Shown: in pieces, positions 54,841 through 63,945 of the stretch
Numbering within the stretch: position 1 is the stretch's first letter
Layout: every line of letters begins with the position of its first letter
From: an uncultured Aquitalea sp.
Lineage (GTDB): Bacteria > Pseudomonadota > Gammaproteobacteria > Burkholderiales > Chromobacteriaceae
DNA length: 64,000 bases
Reading direction: 5' to 3'
Assembly (NCBI RefSeq): GCF_945957525.1
Contig: NZ_CAMFLA010000010.1
Location: 91,917 to 155,916, forward strand
The notes under the pieces: generated by a model
What the model was told of the DNA's origin: nothing
Databases searched by the model: none
What the model saw: the letters and a program-made list of their open reading frames with translations, nothing else
Position numbers and translations under genes: made by a program

Positions 54841-56007
54841 ATGGCAGAAGATTCCGACCTTGAACGTACCGAACCCGCGTCAGACAAACGTCTGCAAACC
54901 GCGCGGGACGAAGGCAATGTTCCTCGATCGAAGGAGCTGTCCACGTTCGCCATCACCATGACCGGCGTCGTCCTGCTGATGGTCATGGGCGGACGCCTTG
55001 CGCGCGGCCTGATGGACACCATGAGGGATATCCTCACCTTCAATCAGACCACGGTGCGCGATGCCACGCCCGCCTTGCTGCGTTTCAAGGAAGCCCTGTT
55101 CGCCAATCTCTGGCAGCTAGCGCCGCTGTTGGGCGTGCTGGCGCTGGTGGCGCTGGCCACGCCCATCGTCATTGGCGGCTGGAACTTCACCACCAAGCCG
55201 CTGGAACCCAACCTGTCCAAGCTCAATCCGGCCAACGGCATCAAGCGCATCTTCTCGCTCAACTCCGCCACGGAAGGGCTCAAGGCCATTCTTAAAAGCA
55301 TGCTGATCGGCGGCGTGGCCACCTGGTATATCTGGCGCGAACGCGCCGACATCATCGGTCTGCTCACCCTGCCGCTGGAGCCCGGCATCATCAAGATGAC
55401 GGACATGCTGATCACCACCTTTTTCACCGTGACCGCCGCCATGATCATGCTGGTGGCCATCGACGTGCCTTACCAGCTGTGGAGTTATCACAAGCAGCTG
55501 CGCATGACCAAGGAAGAGATCAAACAAGAGTTCAAGGAGATGGAAGGCTCGCCCGAAGTGAAGGGCCGCATCCGCCAGCTGCAGCGCGAAGCGGCGCGCA
55601 AGCGCATGATGCAGGCAGTGCCTTCGGCCAACGTTATCGTCACCAACCCTACACATTACGCGGTAGCGCTGAAATACGATGACGGCATGCCTGCGCCGCA
55701 AATCGTGGCCATGGGTTCGCTCAAACTGGCCGAACGCATAATCGCCCTGGGACAGGAACACAAAGTTACCGTCATGCGCGCGCCCAGCTTTGCCCGGGCG
55801 CTCTACTTTAACGGCGAGCTGGGACAGGACATCCCCGCCAGGCTGTATACCGCCGCGGCACAGATCCTGGCCTACGTCTTCCAGCTCAAGGCCTATGAGA
55901 GCGATGGCGGCCTGGCGCCGGTATACCCCGACAATCTGCAGGTTCCCCCCGAACTTGACCCGGAAAGCAAACGCCAGCAAGATGCTGCCCCGACAGCGAG
56001 ACCGTAA
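54841..56007 (+). CDS. flhB: flagellar export gate protein FlhB
   Basis: A 388-residue membrane protein of the flagellar type III export apparatus that switches substrate class. It has four membrane helices (about 35-55, 85-110, 145-165, 190-212) and a cytoplasmic domain with the self-cleaving NPTH motif in VTNPTHYAVAL (about 270-273). ATG at 54841 follows an AGGGG. It opens a six-gene same-strand flagellar run; flhA begins 6 bases after its stop. Confidence 0.96.
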   Translation: MAEDSDLERTEPASDKRLQTARDEGNVPRSKELSTFAITMTGVVLLMVMGGRLARGLMDTMRDILTFNQTTVRDATPALLRFKEALFANLWQLAPLLGVLALVALATPIVIGGWNFTTKPLEPNLSKLNPANGIKRIFSLNSATEGLKAILKSMLIGGVATWYIWRERADIIGLLTLPLEPGIIKMTDMLITTFFTVTAAMIMLVAIDVPYQLWSYHKQLRMTKEEIKQEFKEMEGSPEVKGRIRQLQREAARKRMMQAVPSANVIVTNPTHYAVALKYDDGMPAPQIVAMGSLKLAERIIALGQEHKVTVMRAPSFARALYFNGELGQDIPARLYTAAAQILAYVFQLKAYESDGGLAPVYPDNLQVPPELDPESKRQQDAAPTARP

Positions 56008-56013
56008 TCCCGC

Positions 56014-58098
56014 ATGGAAACCATCCTCCTCCAGTTGAAGCAACTCAACATCGCCAAGCTGGCCGGCCCCATTCTCATCATTCTGATCCTGATGATGATG
56101 GTGCTGCCCTTGCCCCCGGTGTTGCTGGACATTTTCTTCACCTTCAACATCGCGGTGTCGGTCATTGTGCTGCTGGTGGGGATCAACGTGCGCAAGCCGC
56201 TGGACTTCTCCGCCTTTCCCTCGGTGCTGCTCATCACCACCTTGCTGCGTCTCTCGCTGAACGTGGCCTCCAGCCGCGTGATCCTGCTGGATGGTCACAC
56301 CGGCCCTGACGCCGCCGGCAAGGTCATCGAATCCTTCGCCCACTTCCTGATCGGCGACAACGTCGCCATCGGTATCGTGGTATTCGTCATCATCACCATC
56401 ATCAACTTCGTGGTGATCACCAAGGGCGCCGGCCGTATCGCGGAAGTGTCCGCACGCTTCACTCTGGACGCGATGCCCGGCAAGCAGATGGCCATCGACG
56501 CCGACCTCAACACCGGCCTGATCGGTGAAGAAGAAGCCCGCAAGCGCCGCGCCACCATCGCGGAAGAAGCCAACTTCTTCGGCTCCATGGACGGTGCCTC
56601 CAAATTCGTGCGCGGCGACGCCATGGCCGGCATTCTCATCATGGTGATCAACATCGTCGGCGGCCTCATCGTCGGCATCGTGCAGCACGATCTGGACGCC
56701 GGCGTCGCCGCCAAAACCTACACCCTGCTCACCATCGGCGATGGTCTGGTGGCGCAAATCCCCGCCCTGATCATCTCCACCGCCGCCGGCATCGTTGTCT
56801 CGCGCGTGGGTACCGACAAAGACATGTCGGAGATGTTTCTCGGCCAACTGTTCTCCAAGCCGCCGGTGCTCTACATCACCGCTTCCGTCATCGGCATGAT
56901 CGGTCTCATCCCCAACATGCCGCACTTCTCCTTCCTCTTGATCGCCACCGGCCTCGCCTTATTGGGCCGCAAAATGGAAAAGCAGGAGAAAGCACAACAA
57001 GAAACCGAGCAACGTCAGGCCGCCGCTGCGGCGGCGCCGCCAGAACAACCGATGGCCGAAGTCAGCTGGAACGACGTTCAGCACGTGGATTCACTGGGGC
57101 TGGAAGTGGGGTATCGGCTCATTCCGCTGGTAGACCGCACGCAGGATGGCGAACTGCTGCGCCGCATTCGCGGCATACGCAAGAAAATCGCCCAGGAATT
57201 GGGCTTCCTCGTACCCGCCGTGCACATCCGCGACAATCTGGAAATCAAACCCAACGCCTATCGCATATTGCTCAAGGGCGTGGAAATCGGCGTTGGCGAG
57301 GCCTATATCGGCCAGTTTCTCGCCATCAATCCGGGACGGGTCAACGGCGAGATGCCGGGCATGGCCACCACCGACCCGGCCTTCGGCCTGCCTGCGGTCT
57401 GGATCGACGCGGCCCGTCGCGACGAAGCGCAACAAATGGGCTACACCGTGGTGGACGCCAGCACCGTGGTGGCCACCCACATTTCCAACCTGCTGCAAAC
57501 CCATGCAGCTGAACTGATGGGCCGCGAGGAAGTACAGGCCCTCATCGACCATCAGGCCAAGGAATCGCCCAAACTGGTGGAAGAACTGGTGCCCAAGGTG
57601 GTGCCCATCGGCATCCTGCAAAAAGTGCTGCAGCAACTGCTGGTGGACGGCATTCACATCCGCGACTTCCGCACCATTCTGGAAACTCTGGCCGATCACA
57701 TCGGCACCACCCAGGACGTGGACGACCTCACCTCGGCCGTGCGTACCGCGCTGGCCCGCGTGATCGTCCAGCAACTCTTCCCCGGCGAAAACGAACTGCC
57801 GCTGATGACGCTGGACCCGGCCTTGGAAAACGTGCTGAACCAGGCCGTGAATTCCAAGACCGGCGGCGGTCTGGAACCCGGTCTGGCCGAAAGCCTGCTG
57901 GCCAGTGCCGCACAACAGGCGGAGCAAGTGGAGATTCAAGGTTACAATCCCGTACTGTTGACGCCGCCGGGATTGCGGCCGCTTCTGGCACGATTCTTGA
58001 GACGGGCACTCCCGCAATTGCGCGTGATCTCGCATAATGAGATACCGGACAATAAATCCATTCGTATAATTGCGGTAATCGGGGGAAGCAAGGGCTAA
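56014..58098 (+). CDS. flhA: flagellar export gate protein FlhA
   Basis: A 694-residue membrane protein with about eight N-terminal helices (to about 320). The FHIPEP-family core includes PSVLLITTLLRLSLNVASSR and GAGRIAEVSARFTLDAMPGKQMAIDADL, followed by EEEARKRRATIAEEANFFGSMDGASKFVRGDA. The large cytoplasmic domain (about 350-694) docks export chaperones. It forms the nonameric export gate with FlhB. Confidence 0.97.
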   Translation: METILLQLKQLNIAKLAGPILIILILMMMVLPLPPVLLDIFFTFNIAVSVIVLLVGINVRKPLDFSAFPSVLLITTLLRLSLNVASSRVILLDGHTGPDAAGKVIESFAHFLIGDNVAIGIVVFVIITIINFVVITKGAGRIAEVSARFTLDAMPGKQMAIDADLNTGLIGEEEARKRRATIAEEANFFGSMDGASKFVRGDAMAGILIMVINIVGGLIVGIVQHDLDAGVAAKTYTLLTIGDGLVAQIPALIISTAAGIVVSRVGTDKDMSEMFLGQLFSKPPVLYITASVIGMIGLIPNMPHFSFLLIATGLALLGRKMEKQEKAQQETEQRQAAAAAAPPEQPMAEVSWNDVQHVDSLGLEVGYRLIPLVDRTQDGELLRRIRGIRKKIAQELGFLVPAVHIRDNLEIKPNAYRILLKGVEIGVGEAYIGQFLAINPGRVNGEMPGMATTDPAFGLPAVWIDAARRDEAQQMGYTVVDASTVVATHISNLLQTHAAELMGREEVQALIDHQAKESPKLVEELVPKVVPIGILQKVLQQLLVDGIHIRDFRTILETLADHIGTTQDVDDLTSAVRTALARVIVQQLFPGENELPLMTLDPALENVLNQAVNSKTGGGLEPGLAESLLASAAQQAEQVEIQGYNPVLLTPPGLRPLLARFLRRALPQLRVISHNEIPDNKSIRIIAVIGGSKG

Positions 58099-58104
58099 CA
58101 ACAG

Positions 58105-59625
58105 ATGGTGGTAAAAAAATTCTTCGGAAAAACCACACGAGACGCGCTCAGACAAGTTCGTGAAGAACTGGGCGCCGATGCCCTCATCCTGTCCAATCGC
58201 CCGACGATGGGCGGTGGTGTGGAAATCATGGCCGTTGCCGATGCCGATGTGGCCAACCTCGCTTCCAGCCTGCCCTCTTCCGGCAGCAAGCACCCGCCGC
58301 GCAATGCGCCGGCGGTCAGCCGTCCCGCGCCCGCCATCACCCCCAGCGCCGCCGGGGCCGCCAACCGTGCCATCGCCCGCACCTACGCCATGCCGGTCGA
58401 GCCACTGGAAAGCCCCTCCGCTCCGCCTCGCGTCGAGCCGCCAATGCGCGCAGCGCCCCGTATCGAACCCTCGCTGGCGCAAGCCGCCAGTTTCAATGTT
58501 TCACCCACGCCGCCACGCGCCACCCCCGCCAGCATCGTCCCAGACTCACTGGTAGGCATGGCAACGGTAGCAGCCGGCCCAGCGCCCTCGCCCGCCAGAC
58601 AGCCCGCGCCTGCCGCGCCCGCCAATCCTGCACCAGCCCAGCCGCCGGCGCTCAATGGCAATGAGCAGGAACCGGAAGTCATGGCGCAGGAACTGCGCCA
58701 GATCGGCGATGAGATCAAACTGCTGCGCAGCCTGCTGCAAAGCCAGTTGGCCAGCTTCGCCTGGGCCGACATGGAGGGCAAATCGCCCAATCGCATCGAG
58801 CTGTTCAAACATCTGCTCGGCATGGGCTTTTCGGCCAACCTCATCCGCCAGCTCATCGAGAAGATGCCGGCCCAGTACGAAGGCGATATCGCCATCAAGT
58901 GGGCGCGCTCGGCGTTGATGCACAACCTCAAGTGCGTGGACGCCAACCACGACATCATGGATCGCGGCGGCGTATTCGCACTGGTTGGCCCCACCGGGGT
59001 GGGCAAGACCACCACCGTGGCCAAACTGGCCGCGCACGCCACCATGCGCTACGGCGCCCAGCATGTGGCGCTGGTCACCACCGACAGCTACCGTATCGGC
59101 GCACAGGACCAGCTGCGCATCTACGGCAAGATTCTCGGCATTCCGGTGTTCTCCATACAGAACGAAGCCGACCTGCAACTGACGCTGGCCGATCTTTCCA
59201 GCCGCCATCTGGTCTTTGTCGATACGGTGGGGATGAGCCAGCGCGATGCCCGCGTGGCCGGACAAGCCGAAATGTTCCGCGCCGCCGGCCGGCAAGTGGA
59301 ACGCCTACTGCTGATTGCCGCCAATGCCGACGGCCATACGCTGGAAGACGTGGTGCGCCACTATCGCGGCAATGGACTGGCCGGCTGCATTCTGTCCAAG
59401 ATCGACGAAGCGGTCAGCATGGGTCCCAGTCTGGACGTCATCATCCGCAACCGACTCAAGCTGTTTTACATCACCAATGGTCAACGCGTGCCGGAAGACC
59501 TGCATTCGGCCAACGCCGCCTTCCTCGTGGACCGCGCGCTGCGCCCGCCGCAACCGGGTTCGCCGTTCAGCCTGCAAGGCGATGAAATGACCATCATGAA
59601 TTCCGCGCAGGCGGGCTGGATGTGA
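58105..59625 (+). CDS. flhF: flagellar GTPase FlhF
   Basis: A 506-residue SRP-family GTPase that sets the place and number of polar flagella. It has an N-terminal B domain with FFGKTTRDALRQVREELGADALILSNR, a long Pro/Ala-rich linker (about 60-180), an N domain, and a G domain starting with the P-loop GPTGVGKTTT (about 295). VDTVGMSQRD and LSKIDEAVSMG are later GTPase motifs. Two TTGGCCGAA words are inside. Presence of flhF and flhG points to polar flagella. Confidence 0.95.
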   Translation: MVVKKFFGKTTRDALRQVREELGADALILSNRPTMGGGVEIMAVADADVANLASSLPSSGSKHPPRNAPAVSRPAPAITPSAAGAANRAIARTYAMPVEPLESPSAPPRVEPPMRAAPRIEPSLAQAASFNVSPTPPRATPASIVPDSLVGMATVAAGPAPSPARQPAPAAPANPAPAQPPALNGNEQEPEVMAQELRQIGDEIKLLRSLLQSQLASFAWADMEGKSPNRIELFKHLLGMGFSANLIRQLIEKMPAQYEGDIAIKWARSALMHNLKCVDANHDIMDRGGVFALVGPTGVGKTTTVAKLAAHATMRYGAQHVALVTTDSYRIGAQDQLRIYGKILGIPVFSIQNEADLQLTLADLSSRHLVFVDTVGMSQRDARVAGQAEMFRAAGRQVERLLLIAANADGHTLEDVVRHYRGNGLAGCILSKIDEAVSMGPSLDVIIRNRLKLFYITNGQRVPEDLHSANAAFLVDRALRPPQPGSPFSLQGDEMTIMNSAQAGWM

Positions 59626-60497
59626 TGGCCATGCAGGATCAGGCCGCCAGCCTTCGCCGTCTCACCGCCCGCGCCGGGCGCGCGCCAAGCTTTGCCTTTG
59701 TCGGCTCGGAAAAAGCCGGCGTCAGCACCGTCGTCACCGAACTGGCGCAGGGCCTCGCGCACGCCGGCCATCGCCCTTTGGTGGTTGATTGCACGCTGGG
59801 CCAGGTGCTGTGCCGCCGCCTGGGCGTGCCCACAACAGCCACACTGGAAAGCCGCATGACCCATCCCGGGGGACTGGACGAGATGATGGCCACCACACGT
59901 CATGGCGTGCAACTGGTCAACCTCTATGCCCGCCCGGAAGAACGGGCGCTGTTTTCCGCTCAGCTGTGGCTGCGGCTGGGCAGTGAATTCGCCGCGCTGG
60001 AACGCGACACCTCCTTACTGCTGGTGGACGTGCCTTCCATGCTGACCGATCCGGTGCCCGCCAGCGTCGCCGACAACATCGTGCTGGTGCTCAGCCCCGC
60101 GGCCGACTCCATCACCACCGCCTACGCCAACATCAAGCGGCTGGCCGGCTATGGCCGCCAGCGTTTCAACGTGCTGGTGAACCGCGCCCGCCACCTGGAA
60201 GAAGCACGGGAGCTGTTCACCCGTCTGTCCGCCGTCACCAGCGAATTCCTCGCCGTGTCCTTGCGCTGGGTGGGCTTCGTGCCGGCGGACAACGCCGTGC
60301 GCCGCAGCCACACTCTGCACCGCCCCTTGCAAGAGGCCTTTCCCGACAGCGAGGCCGCCATCGCCTTCAGTCAGCTGGCGGCGGTCATGCCACAATGGGA
60401 TTCGCCGGACATAGCGCGCACCGACACCGGTTTCATGGATCTGCTGATCGCCGCTTCGCGCGACTGGGCCGAAGCGGAAGGAGCCTCCTTGCGATGA
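59625..60497 (+). CDS. flhG: FlhG/FleN-like MinD-family protein with a degenerate P-loop
   Basis: A 290-residue MinD/ParA-fold protein in the position of FlhG, the antagonist of FlhF that limits flagellar number. The overall pattern is kept (FVGSEKAGVSTVVTELAQGL, PLVVDCTLGQ, LLVDVPSM, LVLSPAADSITTAYANIKRL), but the deviant Walker A KGGxGK[T/S] reads KAGVST: the lysine before S/T is missing, and the usual D-x-x-AG after the second strand is VDVPS. ATP binding may be lost or altered. The ATG at 59625 shares a base with the flhF stop (TGATG); a GTG at 59622 is an alternative. The stop overlaps fliA. Confidence 0.85.
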   Translation: MAMQDQAASLRRLTARAGRAPSFAFVGSEKAGVSTVVTELAQGLAHAGHRPLVVDCTLGQVLCRRLGVPTTATLESRMTHPGGLDEMMATTRHGVQLVNLYARPEERALFSAQLWLRLGSEFAALERDTSLLLVDVPSMLTDPVPASVADNIVLVLSPAADSITTAYANIKRLAGYGRQRFNVLVNRARHLEEARELFTRLSAVTSEFLAVSLRWVGFVPADNAVRRSHTLHRPLQEAFPDSEAAIAFSQLAAVMPQWDSPDIARTDTGFMDLLIAASRDWAEAEGASLR

Positions 60498-61237
60498 CAC
60501 TGCCGTCCCATCGTCGCAAAGGCTACGCCAGCGTAGCCACTGCGGAAATCAATATCGAAGAGCACACGCCGTTGGTGCGCAAGCTGGCCAGCATGATGAT
60601 GGCGCGCCTGCCCGCCTCGGTGGAGCTGAACGACCTGATCCAGGTAGGCATACTTGGTCTGATCGATGCCGCCCGCCAGTTTGATCCTACCCAGGGCGTG
60701 CAATTCGAAACCTTCGCCAGCCAGCGCATACGCGGGGCCATGCTGGATGAACTGCGCCGCGAAGACTGGCTGCCGCGCCAGGCTCGCCGACAGGCAAGAC
60801 AGATAGAAGACAGCATCAACCGGCTGGAACAACGCTTGGGCCGCCCGCCGCGCGAATCGGAAATCGCCGAAGACCTCACCATGTCGCTGGAGGATTACCA
60901 GGACGCGCTGGGCGACTGCAAAGGCCTGAGTCTGGTGCATTTTGAAGACTTCTCCGACGGCGAAGGCGAGGCGCTCAACGATCCGCTCGCCAACATTGAA
61001 GACGAAAACTGCCTCACCCCGCTGGAAACCCTGACCGACGGCGCTTTCCGGCAGGCGGTGGTGGACGCCATCAAATCCCTGCCGGAACGGGACCAACTGG
61101 TCATGGCGCTCTACTACGAGCAAGAGTTGAATCTGAAGGAAATCGGCGCAGTGCTGGAAGTGTCGGAATCGCGGGTCAGCCAGTTGCATTCGCAAGCCGT
61201 GGCCCGTATTCGGGCCAAACTCAAGGAATGGCTGTAG
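60494..61237 (+). CDS. fliA: flagellar sigma factor sigma-28 (FliA)
   Basis: A 247-residue RNA polymerase sigma factor for late flagellar and chemotaxis genes. Region 2 has DLIQVGILGLIDAARQFDPTQGVQFETFASQRIRGAMLDELR, region 3 RESEIAEDL, and region 4 LPERDQLVMALYYEQELNLKEIGAVLEVSESRVSQLHSQAVARIR. The ATG at 60494 overlaps the flhG stop (ATGA). No FlgM gene is in this window. Confidence 0.96.
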   Translation: MTLPSHRRKGYASVATAEINIEEHTPLVRKLASMMMARLPASVELNDLIQVGILGLIDAARQFDPTQGVQFETFASQRIRGAMLDELRREDWLPRQARRQARQIEDSINRLEQRLGRPPRESEIAEDLTMSLEDYQDALGDCKGLSLVHFEDFSDGEGEALNDPLANIEDENCLTPLETLTDGAFRQAVVDAIKSLPERDQLVMALYYEQELNLKEIGAVLEVSESRVSQLHSQAVARIRAKLKEWL

Positions 61238-61345
61238 CCGCCCCATGCGCTGTGAATACCTGCCGCAACACGGCAGTGCTTGCGCCGGCAGCCACAGCAA
61301 ACCGCCCCGCCGTCGCGGGGCGAGCAAGAACAACGGGAAAACCGC

Positions 61346-62095
61346 GTGGATAAAATAAGCATCATCGCCCTGGTCATGGGGCTGACCGCCATCATCGCCG
61401 GCCAGGCGCTGGAAGGCGGCAACATCGCTTCGCTGCTGCAACTCACCGCCTTTCTCATCGTTATCGGCGGCACCATCAGCGCGGTCATGCTGCAAAGCAC
61501 TCCTCGCCAGTTCGTCGCCGGCGTGCGCATGCTGAAATGGATTTTCCAGCCGCCGCCCTTCGATCATGAAAAAATGATCCGAGAAGTGGTCAACTGGAGC
61601 CAAACCGCCCGGCGCGGCGGCTTGCTGGCGCTGGAAGGCTTCGTCAACCAGCAAAAAGACCCCTTTACCAAGAAAGCGCTGCAAATGCTGGTGGACGGTG
61701 CCGAACCGGACATCCTGCGCTCGGTGATGGATGTGGAAATCGCCATGTTCGAACACGCCCGCAAGCAGGCGGCGCGCGTGTGGGAATCCGCCGGCGGCTA
61801 CTCGCCCACCATGGGTATTCTCGGCGCGGTGCTCGGCCTGATCCACGTGATGGAAAACCTGTCCGACCCCTCCAAGCTGGGCGCCGGCATCGCCGTAGCC
61901 TTTGTCGCCACGGTGTACGGCGTGGGTTCGGCCAACCTGTTTTTCCTGCCGGTGGCCAACAAGCTCAAGCACTTGGTGGCGGCGGAAATCGCCATGAAAG
62001 AGTTGGTGGTGGAAGGCCTGGTGGCCATCGCCAACGGCGAAAATCCGCGCATCATCGAAAGTCGCCTGCGCGGCTTCCTCGCCATGCATGAATAA
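61346..62095 (+). CDS. motC: flagellar motor stator protein MotC (MotA/PomA family)
   Basis: A 249-residue stator subunit with four membrane helices and a cytoplasmic loop (about 60-145). TM3 carries the conserved proline in GGYSPTMGILGAVLGLIHVMENL and TM4 has AVAFVATVYGVGSANLFFLPVANKLK. Size and sequence are of the MotC/PomA branch. GTG at 61346 behind GGGAAA gives the normal N terminus. In Pseudomonas the partner motD follows; here a terminator follows instead. It is 108 bases after fliA. Confidence 0.9.
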   Translation: MDKISIIALVMGLTAIIAGQALEGGNIASLLQLTAFLIVIGGTISAVMLQSTPRQFVAGVRMLKWIFQPPPFDHEKMIREVVNWSQTARRGGLLALEGFVNQQKDPFTKKALQMLVDGAEPDILRSVMDVEIAMFEHARKQAARVWESAGGYSPTMGILGAVLGLIHVMENLSDPSKLGAGIAVAFVATVYGVGSANLFFLPVANKLKHLVAAEIAMKELVVEGLVAIANGENPRIIESRLRGFLAMHE

Positions 62096-62113
62096 AGGCC
62101 GGCTCATGCCATA

Positions 62114-62141
62114 AAAAAGGCGCTCTCCCGAGCGCCTTTTT
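62114..62141. terminator. bidirectional terminator between motC and the DnaQ-UvrC gene
   Basis: Stem GGCGCTC/GAGCGCC (62119-62125 with 62130-62136), loop TCCC, extended by A5 on the left and T5 on the right. It ends the flagellar run and can also serve the minus-strand gene. Confidence 0.92.
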
Positions 62142-62197
62142 ACGTTCTTGCGGGGCCGCATCCGGCTGCCCCCGCCGGCTTCCGGCCCGAAACGCCG

Positions 62198-63592
62198 CTA
62201 CAACAGGTGCAACTCGCTTCCCTCGGCAGGCTTCTTCAGCCAGCCTTCCAGCAGCTTGTAAGTATCCAGATCAAAGCGCGGCGTACCTTGCAACCCGGTA
62301 GCGCCGTCGATGCGCGAGCCCAGATAGCACCAACGGTCAAACTGGTGCTCCACCGCATCGCCGGTCACTTCGTCCCGTTCGATAATCGCCACAGGCCCGG
62401 CATAAGGCCAAGCCTTCACCTTGATCCGGCCCAGCGCCTGCAACAGACGCACATTGTGCGTCATCGGTTCCTCGTGCCCGACACAAGCTCCGCGACAGCG
62501 GCCCTGTTTTAAAGCGCTGCAGCCCGCCCCCTTGCGGCTGGTCACCTGCTCCACGCCCAGCACCGCCGCACACAGACTGTTGGCCGAAGCCAGATCCGCC
62601 AGCACGCGCCGCGCCTCCTTGGGCGAGCGGAACAGTCCGTACAACTCGGCCGTGCGGCTGAAATCCAGTTGATCCGCCATCACCACGCGCGGCCGTACAA
62701 ACGCATCGCCCACCATATCCAGCTGGATGGAGCACAAATCCGTCGCCAGCCTGGCGCGATGGTTATAGAAAGGCTGCAGCTCGCGCACCAGCTGATTCTC
62801 CAGCAATTGCGCCTGCAACTCCCCCACCGTCTCGTGGCAATCAATGCGGCTGATCGGCAAACGGATGGCCGGCTCCTTGCCCTGCTTGCCATCCTGCGCC
62901 AACTGAGACACCACCTTGGCGCGCACATTGCCGCCCCGTCCCACAAACAGCGCTTGCCCCTCCTGTCCATACACCGCGTACACGCCGGGCAAATCCGGCA
63001 AATCCTCCACCAGCCGCGCGTCCACCCCAGGCGGCAACTCGGGCATGGCTTGCACGGCCTCGATGCCGGAGCGCACTGCCGCATCGCCCAGCTCCGCCAT
63101 CGCCGACTGCAAAAAACCGTACAGGGCCTCGGCATCGGCCATGGCCCGGTGACGCTCCGGCAGCACCAGTCCGTGCCGCTCGATGATGCTGTCCAGATTG
63201 TGCTTGTAATGCTGAGGATAAAGCTTGCGCGACAATTTCACGGTACACAGGGAATCAGCCTGCAAGCGCATGCCGACCCGGCGGAATTCGTTGCGCAAAA
63301 AACCGTAATCGAAACGGGCGTTGTGCGCCACCAGCAAGCGGCCTTTGAGCTTGTCCAGCAAGGCTTCGGCCAACGCGGCAAAGGACGGCGCGCCGGACAC
63401 CATCTCATTGCTGATGCCGGTCATGTCTTGGATGAAGGGCGGAATGGTTTTGCCCGGGTTCACCAACGTCTGATAACGCTCCACCCGCTCGCCATCCAGC
63501 AGCAAGAGGCCGATTTCCGTAATGCGATCGCGGCCGATGTGGCCGCCGGTGGTTTCCAGGTCGACAATGGCCCAGGGGATGTCAAACAGCAT
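62198..63592 (-). CDS. DnaQ-like exonuclease fused to a UvrC/Cho-type GIY-YIG domain
   Basis: A 464-residue two-domain nuclease. Residues 1-165 are a DEDDh exonuclease (AIVDLETTGGHIGRDRITEIG with D-E, VAHNARFDYGFLRNEF, and HRAMADAEALYGFL with the last H-D). Residues about 200-290 are a GIY-YIG domain, LPDLPGVYAVYGQEGQALFVGRGGNVRAKV. The C-terminal part contains a Cys cluster (CSALKQGRCRGACVG) as in UvrC/Cho. The usual annotation is DNA polymerase III epsilon-like; repair or RNA processing is possible. ATG at 63592 is chosen to start the exonuclease fold. Two TTGGCCGAA words lie inside. Confidence 0.85.
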   Translation of the reverse strand: MLFDIPWAIVDLETTGGHIGRDRITEIGLLLLDGERVERYQTLVNPGKTIPPFIQDMTGISNEMVSGAPSFAALAEALLDKLKGRLLVAHNARFDYGFLRNEFRRVGMRLQADSLCTVKLSRKLYPQHYKHNLDSIIERHGLVLPERHRAMADAEALYGFLQSAMAELGDAAVRSGIEAVQAMPELPPGVDARLVEDLPDLPGVYAVYGQEGQALFVGRGGNVRAKVVSQLAQDGKQGKEPAIRLPISRIDCHETVGELQAQLLENQLVRELQPFYNHRARLATDLCSIQLDMVGDAFVRPRVVMADQLDFSRTAELYGLFRSPKEARRVLADLASANSLCAAVLGVEQVTSRKGAGCSALKQGRCRGACVGHEEPMTHNVRLLQALGRIKVKAWPYAGPVAIIERDEVTGDAVEHQFDRWCYLGSRIDGATGLQGTPRFDLDTYKLLEGWLKKPAEGSELHLL

Positions 63593-63686
63593 GCGATTCC
63601 GTGATCTGCGGTGGGATGAAAGACGGCGCCGCCCACAGCCCGCGCCGAACGCGCATTTTATCACTCCCGGCCCCGGCAGCCCGCCG

Positions 63687-63707
63687 CCGGCGGGAAATTT
63701 CCGCCGG
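63687..63707. other. inverted repeat upstream of the tRNA operon
   Basis: CCGGCGG (63687-63693) and CCGCCGG (63701-63707) around GAAATTT, 16 bases before the -35 of the tRNA promoter and in the divergent gap with the DnaQ-UvrC gene. It could be a protein-binding site; no function is known. Confidence 0.4.
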
Positions 63708-63722
63708 ATTGTGGCGAAAGTG

Positions 63723-63751
63723 TTGACACGTCATAGCGCCACCGGTATAGT
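63723..63751 (+). promoter_or_regulatory. sigma70 promoter of the tRNA operon
   Basis: TTGACA (63723-63728), a 17-base spacer, and TATAGT (63746-63751): consensus -35 and a strong -10. Transcription should begin near 63758, about 30 bases before the first tRNA. A GCGCCACC-type GC-rich stretch lies in the spacer. Confidence 0.9.
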
Positions 63752-63788
63752 TCGCTTCCTCGCAAGACGACAAGTTTTGCGAAACAGC

Positions 63789-63865
63789 GCACCCGTAGCT
63801 CAGTTGGATAGAGTATTTGGCTACGAACCAAAGGGTCGGGCGTTCGAATCGCTCCGGGTGCGCCA
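63789..63865 (+). tRNA. tRNA-Arg (anticodon ACG)
   Basis: 77 nt with an encoded CCA end. Acceptor arms GCACCCG (63789-63795) and CGGGTGC (63855-63861) pair fully. The anticodon loop CTACGAA, between TTTGG and CCAAA, places ACG at 63823-63825; the A is expected to be edited to inosine by TadA. The TTCGAATC T-loop is normal. Confidence 0.97.
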
Positions 63866-63868
63866 GCT

Positions 63869-63943
63869 GTCCCTATAGTTTAGCGGTTAGAACACCGCCC
63901 TTTCACGGCGGTAGCCGGGGTTCGATTCCCCGTGGGGACGCCA
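63869..63943 (+). tRNA. tRNA-Glu (anticodon TTC)
   Basis: 75 nt with encoded CCA. Acceptor arms GTCCCTA and TGGGGAC pair (one G-U). Stem CCGCC/GGCGG frames CTTTCAC with anticodon TTC at 63902-63904. T-loop TTCGATTC. It lies 3 bases after the tRNA-Arg gene and is clearly cotranscribed with it. Confidence 0.97.
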
Positions 63944-63945
63944 CT

